Shown piece after piece: positions 1-4,720 of a stretch of DNA of 5,018 nucleotides; positions within the stretch are counted from its first letter, which is position 1; every line of letters begins with the position of its first letter. This DNA comes from Dehalococcoidia bacterium. Lineage in GTDB: Bacteria > Chloroflexota > Dehalococcoidia > GIF9 > AB-539-J10. The stretch spans positions 1 through 5,018 of the forward strand of contig PWUO01000200.1 in the NCBI GenBank assembly GCA_003562555.1. Reading direction: 5' to 3'. The translations under genes and the position numbers were made by a program. Below the pieces are notes generated by a model, which saw only the letters and a program-made list of their open reading frames with translations, was not told the origin of the DNA and ran no database searches.

Positions 1-66
1 CGGCGTGATAAGGAGCTTACGATGCAAGGCAAGCTCGACTCCGTGGCGTCCAAGCTGGCCACCTGA
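1..66 (+). CDS. C-terminal end of an unidentified upstream protein (partial)
   Basis: Reading from base 1, 21 sense codons run to a TGA at 64-66 and give a short, charged, probably helical tail (RRDKELTMQG, then KLDSVASKLAT). The gene starts outside the window. Its frame has normal-looking codon use for this region, and the stop lies about 150 bases before ribD, where a promoter-like site appears. That fits the end of a preceding gene on the same strand. Too little is visible to assign a family. It is also possible that this is a chance open frame. Confidence 0.5.
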   Translation, partial: RRDKELTMQGKLDSVASKLAT

Positions 67-116
67 CTCTAACGTATCCACACGTGCAGCGGCAGGTTGT
101 ATCATGCTGCCCCGGT

Positions 117-144
117 TTGACTTGTAGGTGATGGCAGGTATATG
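117..144 (+). promoter_or_regulatory. Putative sigma70-type promoter of the rib operon
   Basis: TTGACT at 117-122 (5 of 6 to the -35 consensus) and TATATG at 139-144 (4 of 6 to the -10 consensus) are separated by 16 bases. Transcription would begin near 151, giving a leader of roughly 67 bases before ribD. It is the best promoter match I saw between the upstream stop and ribD. The -10 is imperfect and the spacer is one base short of optimal. Confidence 0.4.
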
Positions 145-159
145 GTTGTGTCGATGCGA

Positions 160-210
160 CTAATTCTGGCTCCTGCGATGTTGCAGGCGGTCCCGGAAGG
201 AAATTAGGAG
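160..210 (+). promoter_or_regulatory. Foldable ribD leader that overlaps the ribosome binding site
   Basis: CTAA (160-163) can pair with TTAG (204-207). TTCTGG (164-169) can pair with CCGGAA (193-198, one G-U), with bases 199-203 bulged. CCTGC (172-176) and GCAGG (183-187) form a 6-base-loop hairpin inside. The outer pairs cover the first bases of the AGGAG Shine-Dalgarno (206-210), which sits 7 bases before the ribD ATG. CTCCT (170-174) is also an exact complement of AGGAG, so a second RBS-blocking pairing is possible. These pairings were read by eye with no energy calculation. No conserved FMN-riboswitch segments are present. Confidence 0.3.
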
Positions 211-217
211 AACGGTA

Positions 218-1348
218 ATGCCTTCGGCCGATCACATGGAGTGCGCTCTGTCGCTCGCAAGACTCGCGAGCGGGTACTCGAGCCCCAATCCGGCTGTAGG
301 AGCGGTAGTGGTGAAGGATAGCCAAGTGGTTGGCATGGGGTACACCCAGCCGGTTGGCGGTCCTCATGCTGAAGTTGTTGCCCTGGCACAGGCAGGAGAG
401 AAGGCCCGCGGCGGTTCCCTCTACGTGACGCTCGAACCATGCGGTCATTTCGGTCGGACGCCTCCGTGCACTCGCGCCATCATCGAAGCCGGCGTCGCTG
501 AGGTTCACATCGCACTCGTTGATCCGAATCCGGTAGTCTGCGGGGCCGGCGTAACTGAGTTGAACGCTGCCGGTGTGAAGACGTATGTGGGTGCGCACGA
601 AGGGCAGGCGCGCGAGATCAACGAAGCATATCTGAAATACATGGCAACTGGCCTGCCGTTCGTGATCGCCAAGTTTGCCATGAGTCTCGACGGGAAGATC
701 GCAACTAAGACAGGTGATTCGCACTGGATCAGCAACGAACAGGCGCGGTGTTATGTGCACGGCGTTCGTCACACGGTTGACGCCATAATGATCGGGGTGA
801 ACACCTTGATTACAGACGACCCGAAACTTACGGCGAGGGGTTGTGGCGGCAAGAGCGGTTCGATGGCGCGGCAACCACTGCGAGTCATCGTTGATGGGAC
901 TGGTCGTACTCCGCCTGACGCCAAGGTATTCTCCCAGCCAGGACGGACGCTGGTGGCCTGGACCGATCCGGTGGACGAGATGAAGAAGCGTCTGTTGGAG
1001 GACATGGGCGTGGAGGTTGTGGTGCTGCCCGGCAGTGATGGACTTGTAAGACTGGAAGATGTCCTGCGAACTATCGGTGAACAGCAGATCTCGACCGTCC
1101 TTCTCGAGGGCGGTAGCGAGCTGCTGGGTTACGCGTTCGACCATGGCCTCGTGGATAAGGTTCTCGCCTTCATCGCGCCGATGATCATCGGTGGAACGGA
1201 AGGACGCACCGCCGTGGGTGGCGTTGGCGCGCAGACCATTGCCGAGGCGATATCACTCGAGCGACTTGAGGTCAAGAGCTTCGCTGACAACGTCCTTATC
1301 AGCGGATATGCGAAGAAGGCATCGGCCGGCGTATGTTCAGCGGCATAG
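218..1348 (+). CDS. ribD: RibD: bifunctional pyrimidine deaminase / 5-amino-6-(5-phosphoribosylamino)uracil reductase
   Basis: This enzyme carries out the second and third steps of riboflavin synthesis from GTP: zinc-dependent deamination of the diaminopyrimidine, then NADPH-dependent reduction of the ribosyl side chain, in the cytoplasm. The 376-residue length is normal for the fused enzyme. Residues 1 to about 144 are the cytidine-deaminase-like domain, with SPNPAVGAVV (22-31), the zinc/catalytic pair H50-A-E52, and zinc cysteines C75 and C84 in EPCGHFGRTPPC. Residues from about 147 are the reductase domain, starting PFVIAKFAMSLDGKIA, with PLRVIVDG and LLEGGSELL (E297-G-G) further on. The start is the ATG at 218, 7 bases after AGGAG (206-210). 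It is the first gene of the rib operon, and its last 16 bases overlap ribE, which suggests translational coupling. No key residue appears to be missing. The assignment is secure. Confidence 0.97.
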   Translation: MPSADHMECALSLARLASGYSSPNPAVGAVVVKDSQVVGMGYTQPVGGPHAEVVALAQAGEKARGGSLYVTLEPCGHFGRTPPCTRAIIEAGVAEVHIALVDPNPVVCGAGVTELNAAGVKTYVGAHEGQAREINEAYLKYMATGLPFVIAKFAMSLDGKIATKTGDSHWISNEQARCYVHGVRHTVDAIMIGVNTLITDDPKLTARGCGGKSGSMARQPLRVIVDGTGRTPPDAKVFSQPGRTLVAWTDPVDEMKKRLLEDMGVEVVVLPGSDGLVRLEDVLRTIGEQQISTVLLEGGSELLGYAFDHGLVDKVLAFIAPMIIGGTEGRTAVGGVGAQTIAEAISLERLEVKSFADNVLISGYAKKASAGVCSAA

Positions 1349-1959
1349 TCGAGGAGATCGGCACGATCCGCGAGCTCGGCTCCCATCATGTGACGGTCCA
1401 GTCTCGCGTTATCCTCTCGGGTACCAGGGTTAGCGACAGCATATCCGTGAGCGGCGTCTGTCTCACAGTCTCGGACCTGGGGAGCGATTGGTTCCGCGCC
1501 GATGTGATGCCGGAGACGCTGCGCCGCACCAACCTGGGCCTGCTTGCACCGGGAGATCCGGTAAATCTTGAGCGTGCGGTGACACCAAGTACCCGTCTCG
1601 GTGGGCATATCGTTCTTGGTCACGTTGATGGAATCGGGAGGGTGGTTTCTGCCACGTCGGATGAGTCTGCAACGATAGTGACCGTGCAGGCACCTCAGGA
1701 CGTGATGCGGTACATTGCGATGAAAGGATCGGTTACTGTCGATGGAGTGAGTCTGACAGTGGCTGATCTTGCGGGCGATTCGTTTGCCGTATCTCTTGTG
1801 GCCTATACTTCGATGCAGACTACGCTGGGTGCAGCGCGCGCCGGACGCGTGGTTAATCTTGAAGTGGATGTGCTTGCGCGCTACCTGGAGCGTTTACAGC
1901 AGACATCTGGTGACAAGACAGGTATTACATGGGACCAGTTGCATGAGCTTGGATACTGA
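1333..1959 (+). CDS. ribE: Riboflavin synthase, alpha chain
   Basis: This enzyme catalyses the last step, dismutation of two 6,7-dimethyl-8-ribityllumazine molecules into riboflavin and the pyrimidine that RibH reuses. The 208-residue length is typical. The N-terminus MFSGIVEEIG is the family signature (normally MFTGIIEE.G) and fixes the start at 1333. Two tandem lumazine-binding barrels are visible. The first has VSGVCLTV at 39-46. The second begins around GHIVLGHVDG (ending at residue 100) and has KGSVTVDGVSLTV from residue 131, each half carrying the expected GV.LTV repeat. A C-terminal helix (YLERL...) follows, as in the trimeric enzymes. The start lies inside ribD (16-base overlap). The nearest purine-rich stretch, AAGAAGG at 1313-1319, is 13 bases away, which is far for a Shine-Dalgarno, so coupling to ribD translation is likely. 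The name ribE is used here; some nomenclatures call it ribC or ribB. Confidence 0.97.
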   Translation: MFSGIVEEIGTIRELGSHHVTVQSRVILSGTRVSDSISVSGVCLTVSDLGSDWFRADVMPETLRRTNLGLLAPGDPVNLERAVTPSTRLGGHIVLGHVDGIGRVVSATSDESATIVTVQAPQDVMRYIAMKGSVTVDGVSLTVADLAGDSFAVSLVAYTSMQTTLGAARAGRVVNLEVDVLARYLERLQQTSGDKTGITWDQLHELGY

Positions 1960-1977
1960 CGAGGTGATACTTAACTG

Positions 1978-3204
1978 ATGCTGGCACGTATTGAAGATGC
2001 ACTAGAGGATATTCGACGGGGCCGATGCGTCATCATCGTCGACGATGAGAATCGTGAGAACGAGGGTGACCTTGCCGTAGCTGCCGAACGGGTGACGCCT
2101 GAGATCATCAACTTCATGGCAAGAGAAGGACGGGGTCTTATCTGTCTTCCGATTATTGGTGAACGGCTCGATGAATTGGGAATCCCACTGATGGTGCAGG
2201 ACAACACATCCAAGAACTGTACTGCATTCACGGTGTCGGTTGAGGCCATGAAGGGCGTTTCGACAGGAATCTCGGCCGAGGACCGGGCCACTACTATCGC
2301 GACGATACTCGCGGCAGGTACAGCTCCCGGGGACATCGCACGACCGGGTCACGTGTTTCCGATCCGGGCGCGCGAGGGAGGTGTACTTGCTCGTGCCGGA
2401 CACACTGAAGCAATCGTGGACCTGTCGCGAATGGCGGGTCTGTATCCTGCCGGAGTTATATGCGAGATTATGAACGAGGACGGCACGATGGCTCGGCTGC
2501 CACAGCTCGAACAGGTGGCTGAACGGCATGGCCTCAAGATAATCACTATCCGTGATCTCATCGCGTACCGTTATCGGCATGAGACCCTCGTTAAACGCGT
2601 GGCTGAAGCGCGCCTGCCCACGAAGCATGGCGACTTCCTGGCCATAGCATTCAAGAGTAGTGTTGATTCGAATGAGCACGTCGCGCTTGTGCGCGGAGAT
2701 GTGACCAACGGCGAACCCGTGCTGGTCAGGGTGCACAGTGAGTGCCTTACCGGCGATGTGTTCGGGAGTTGCCGCTGCGACTGTGGTGACCAGATCTCAC
2801 TCGCGCTGGAGAGAATCGGCGACGAGGGCAGGGGGGTCCTGCTGTATATGCGGCAGGAGGGACGAGGCATCGGGTTCCACAACAAACTGAAAGCCTATGA
2901 GCTTCAGGACAAGGGGTTGGATACCGTTGAGGCCAACCTGGCCCTCGGCTTCGCTGCCGACCTGCGCGATTATGGCGTTGGAGCCCAGATCCTGGTGAAC
3001 CTGGGCTTGCACAAGATTCGTATCCTGACGAATAATCCGCGCAAAGTCGTGGGGCTTGAGAGTTACGGTCTCGAGATCGTTGAGACGATCCCGGTGATCA
3101 TCGAGTGCACCCCCTACAATGAGCGTTATCTGAAGACGAAGCAGGAGAAGCTGGGCCACCAGCTGGGCATCCACCAGGAGGAGAAGAATGGCCAAGTCGT
3201 TTGA
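1978..3204 (+). CDS. ribBA: RibBA: bifunctional 3,4-dihydroxy-2-butanone-4-phosphate synthase / GTP cyclohydrolase II
   Basis: This protein feeds both branches of the pathway. The N-terminal domain converts ribulose 5-phosphate to the four-carbon phosphate used by RibH. The C-terminal domain opens GTP to the diaminopyrimidine used by RibD. At 408 residues it has the usual fused length. Domain 1 (about 1-200) shows DDENRENEGDL at 22-32, RPGHVFPIRAR from 122, GHTEA with H142-T-E144, and CEIMNEDG at 162-169. Domain 2 (about 205-400) shows RVHSECLTGDVFGSCRCDCG from 251, where C256, C267 and C269 have the spacing of the zinc cysteines of GTP cyclohydrolase II. It also shows MRQEGRGIG at 291-299 and NNPRK at 352-356. 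Both active sites look intact. A GAGGTG Shine-Dalgarno (1961-1966) precedes the ATG by 11 bases. The gene follows ribE by 18 bases and overlaps ribH by 17. Confidence 0.97.
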   Translation: MLARIEDALEDIRRGRCVIIVDDENRENEGDLAVAAERVTPEIINFMAREGRGLICLPIIGERLDELGIPLMVQDNTSKNCTAFTVSVEAMKGVSTGISAEDRATTIATILAAGTAPGDIARPGHVFPIRAREGGVLARAGHTEAIVDLSRMAGLYPAGVICEIMNEDGTMARLPQLEQVAERHGLKIITIRDLIAYRYRHETLVKRVAEARLPTKHGDFLAIAFKSSVDSNEHVALVRGDVTNGEPVLVRVHSECLTGDVFGSCRCDCGDQISLALERIGDEGRGVLLYMRQEGRGIGFHNKLKAYELQDKGLDTVEANLALGFAADLRDYGVGAQILVNLGLHKIRILTNNPRKVVGLESYGLEIVETIPVIIECTPYNERYLKTKQEKLGHQLGIHQEEKNGQVV

Positions 3205-3655
3205 GGGCATGCTTACCGGAGAGGGATTGCGGTTTGCCATCGTGACCGCGCGGTTTAACGAACTGATTACGCTCAGGCTTCTTGAAGGTGCACGGGATGG
3301 ACTGAAGCGGCATGGCGTGTCAGAAGAATCTGTGGATATCGCCTGGTGTCCAGGCTGTTTCGAGATCCCTCTCGTCGCCAAGCTGCTTGCCGAGACCGGC
3401 GATTACGACGCGATCATCTGTCTGGGGGCAGTGATTCGAGGCGGTACACCCCATTTCGATTATGTGGCAGCCGAGGTGAACAAGGGTATCGCCAAAGTGT
3501 CACTCGACAGCAGTCTTCCGGTAGTGCAGGGGGTGATCACCGCCGACACGTTGGAGCAAGCGATACAGCGAGCAGGGGCGAAAGACGGTAATCGAGGGTT
3601 CGTAGCCGCCGTTAGTGCGATCGAGATGGCTAATCTTATGCGCGCTATTCGATAA
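3188..3655 (+). CDS. ribH: 6,7-dimethyl-8-ribityllumazine synthase (beta chain)
   Basis: This enzyme condenses the pyrimidine from RibD with the butanone phosphate from RibBA to give lumazine, the substrate of riboflavin synthase. Family members assemble as pentamers or 60-mer shells. The 155-residue length is standard. Visible signatures are ARFNELI (21-27, with the ring-stacking F23), PGCFEIP (55-61), GAVIRGGTPHFDYV (80-93, with catalytic H89), the PVVQGVITADTLEQA segment, and the closing SAIEMANL. The start is the ATG at 3188, 6 bases after a strong AGGAGG (3176-3181) and inside the end of ribBA (17-base overlap). It is the last gene of the operon. Its 3' end overlaps the tail of the opposite-strand gene by 11 bases, so no room remains for a terminator between them. 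One oddity is that W53-C-P-G-C57 replaces the common VPG[SA] before FEIP, creating a CxxC motif. Confidence 0.97.
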   Translation: MAKSFEGMLTGEGLRFAIVTARFNELITLRLLEGARDGLKRHGVSEESVDIAWCPGCFEIPLVAKLLAETGDYDAIICLGAVIRGGTPHFDYVAAEVNKGIAKVSLDSSLPVVQGVITADTLEQAIQRAGAKDGNRGFVAAVSAIEMANLMRAIR

Positions 3656-3899
3656 CCTTGTACACGTGATCACCGCGCCGTACACGATCGGGCACCTTGA
3701 TGCCAATCAGGTCGCCATCCTTGGCTTCTGTGACCGCGAGGTGCTCAATCTGCATCGAGGCGAGCACGAATTCCAGATCCGTTGTCGCACCCTTGATGCG
3801 GACCAAGTCCCCAGTCTTCAGGCTTCCGTGCAGCTCCACACCCGCCACCACCGGTTTCGCGAAGAAATCCGATATACGGCCTACCTCAATCTCCTGCAT
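3645..3899 (-). CDS. Stand-alone EF-Tu domain-2-like (translation-factor beta-barrel) protein
   Basis: This is an 84-residue protein with no GTPase domain. Its sequence follows the domain 2 pattern of translational GTPases: VGRISDFF (6-13), VAGVELHG then LKTGDLVRIKG (18-37), a conserved-looking SMQIEH block (48-53), GDLIGIKV (62-69), and a closing VRRGDHVYKV (73-82). In EF-Tu, IF2 and SelB this barrel contacts tRNA or the ribosome. What isolated copies do is not known to me, so any role in translation is inference. I chose the ATG at 3899 because AAGGAGG (3906-3912 on this strand) lies 6 bases upstream. A longer frame back to 3965 adds arginine-rich residues without domain similarity. Its tail overlaps ribH by 11 bases. 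Similar short proteins are annotated as translation-elongation-factor-like. Fold confidence is high and function unknown. Confidence 0.85.
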   Translation of the reverse strand: MQEIEVGRISDFFAKPVVAGVELHGSLKTGDLVRIKGATTDLEFVLASMQIEHLAVTEAKDGDLIGIKVPDRVRRGDHVYKVIE

Positions 3900-3936
3900 G
3901 ACATGCCTCCTTCCTCGTCCCCTTGTTGGCATGACT

Positions 3937-3965
3937 AATGTAGCATCGCAGATTACGCGACGCAA
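3937..3965 (-). promoter_or_regulatory. Possible promoter for the domain-2-like gene
   Basis: On the - strand, TTGCGT (3960-3965) and TACATT (3937-3942) are 17 bases apart. The -10 is preceded by TGC, an extended -10 (TGn) arrangement. Transcription would start near 3930, about 30 bases before the ATG. The -10 matches 4 of 6 and the -35 only weakly, so this is a moderate candidate. Confidence 0.35.
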
Positions 3966-4025
3966 TGGACGATCGACGCTGCTAGTGCGTCAGTGGACGC
4001 CGTCCGGTTCTGCACGATGCTTACC

Positions 4026-4054
4026 TTGACAGGGGGTATGGGTCTACCTATCAT
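4026..4054 (+). promoter_or_regulatory. Near-consensus sigma70-type promoter of the downstream two-gene unit
   Basis: A perfect -35 TTGACA (4026-4031) is followed, after an optimal 17-base spacer, by TATCAT (4049-4054), 5 of 6 to TATAAT. Transcription would begin near 4061, with a leader of about 35 bases that includes the GGAGG Shine-Dalgarno at 4081-4085. It is the strongest promoter match in the window. It lies in the 196-base divergent intergenic stretch 3900-4095, and no operator-like palindrome was evident beside it. Confidence 0.7.
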
Positions 4055-4095
4055 TAGCTTCGAGTCATATTCCGAAGATTGGAGGTCAACAGGAC

Positions 4096-4416
4096 ATGGT
4101 TGAGAAGAAACGAGACAAGCCCTACACATGGGAAGAAGTCTTCTCTTTCGATAGGTTGAAGCGGACAATGGTCTCGCGCGTGCTGGAGAACGTTGAAGCT
4201 ATGTGTGAGGGAAACGAACCGGTGACACCCGACGAGATCAATAAGGTGATTAAGGATGAGTGGGAGGATGTGAAGCGCGCCGTTCGCTCTTCGCCAGCCG
4301 CAAGAGAGTCCTTCCGTAAGTATCTTGAGAAGACCGTCTCTGAGAAGGTGGACACGCTGATTCAGCAGGACAAGTCCGAACTGGAGTCGCTGGGCGTGGT
4401 CGAGAGGGGTCTCTGA
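4096..4416 (+). CDS. Charged helical protein of unknown function
   Basis: This 106-residue soluble protein belongs to no family I recognise. It has no signal peptide or membrane segment. It is rich in Glu, Lys, Arg and Asp and appears almost wholly helical: an N-terminal segment TWEEVFSFDRLKR (11-23), a likely break at NEPVTPDEI (40-48), a helix through KDEWEDVKRAVR (53-64), then SPAARESFRKYLEKTV and a long amphipathic C-terminal helix to about residue 99. One lone cysteine (C37) is present. The ATG at 4096 follows GGAGG (4081-4085) by 10 bases, downstream of a strong promoter. The next gene starts 1 base after its stop, so the two are probably co-transcribed and may act together. Codon use resembles the neighbouring genes. 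It is probably a real gene, given the promoter, Shine-Dalgarno and tandem partner. Confidence 0.75.
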   Translation: MVEKKRDKPYTWEEVFSFDRLKRTMVSRVLENVEAMCEGNEPVTPDEINKVIKDEWEDVKRAVRSSPAARESFRKYLEKTVSEKVDTLIQQDKSELESLGVVERGL

Positions 4417-4417
4417 C

Positions 4418-4663
4418 TTGGCGGATAAGCGAGGGCGCGACAGGGGCTCTGATAGTGGCGGTCAGAGCCATAATGAACTCGAACAGCTGACGCGCAGGGT
4501 GAAGATGCTCGATGACCGGTTGGACAATCTCGACTCCATTGTGACGACGCTCGTGCAGCGCGTGATGGAGAAGCCACTCACCATCGAGTTGACCTGCCCG
4601 AAGTGTGCTCAGCAGATCGAGATTAACGTCACGAGTAGTAGTCGCTTGCGGGGCGGGTTCTAG
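4418..4663 (+). CDS. Small coiled-coil protein with a single CPxC motif, function unknown
   Basis: This protein has 81 residues and starts at TTG (4418), 1 base after the previous stop. GAGAGGGG (4402-4409) lies upstream as a Shine-Dalgarno, and no in-frame ATG or GTG is nearby upstream. Residues 2-19 are polar, Gly/Arg/Ser-rich and probably disordered. Hydrophobic residues then fall in perfect 3-4 heptad spacing at L21, L24, V28, L31, L35, L38, V42, L45 and V49, predicting a coiled coil of about four heptads. A short beta-like stretch (PLTIELT) leads into C60-P-K-C63 and QQIEINV, resembling half of a zinc ribbon. With only two cysteines per chain, a metal site would need two chains. No family is recognised. 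Translational coupling to the preceding gene suggests a joint role. This is inference. Confidence 0.75.
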   Translation: MADKRGRDRGSDSGGQSHNELEQLTRRVKMLDDRLDNLDSIVTTLVQRVMEKPLTIELTCPKCAQQIEINVTSSSRLRGGF

Positions 4664-4687
4664 CGTCTCTCGCGCATCTCGTCACGC

Positions 4688-4720
4688 GAATGGGCCAACC
4701 GCGGTGGGGTGGGCTCATTC
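4688..4720 (+). terminator. Stem-loop in the convergent gap, possible terminator without a T-run
   Basis: Bases 4688-4696 (GAATGGGCC) can pair with 4712-4720 (GGCTCATTC) in a 9-bp stem with one G-U pair. The 15-base loop contains the palindrome ACCGCGGT (4698-4705). It begins 25 bases after the stop of the coiled-coil gene and covers the stop codon of the opposite-strand gene (4715-4717). No run of T follows on either strand, so a standard intrinsic terminator is not supported. It could instead slow polymerase or protect a 3' end. Confidence 0.35.

Noticed and set aside
86..111. Short inverted repeats GCAGC/GCTGC and GGCAG/CTGCC as a terminator of the upstream gene
   Set aside because: The stems are only 5-6 bp with long loops, they compete with each other, and no T-run follows.
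67..217. FMN (RFN) riboswitch upstream of ribD
   Set aside because: I looked for the conserved GGGGCAGGGTG, ACCGGCGGT and AGCCCGCGA type segments and found none. The leader is also too short from the likely promoter.
17..1144. A 375-codon open frame on the - strand opposite ribD
   Set aside because: It is the antisense shadow of ribD. Its translation is rich in His, Arg, Thr and Cys with no recognisable domain, and RibD's catalytic motifs prove the + strand is coding.
2002..2736. A 244-codon open frame on the - strand opposite ribBA
   Set aside because: It lies wholly inside the RibBA reading frame, which has intact motifs in both domains. The antisense translation has an atypical composition and no promoter or Shine-Dalgarno.
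3900..3965. N-terminal extension of the domain-2-like protein to an ATG at 3965
   Set aside because: The added 22 residues lie outside the domain pattern, and the AAGGAGG at 3906-3912 is perfectly placed for the ATG at 3899.
4670..4689. Inverted repeat TCGCG/CGCGA near the end of the coiled-coil gene
   Set aside because: A 5-bp stem with a 10-base loop is expected by chance at this GC content, and it overlaps the start of the stronger 9-bp stem-loop.
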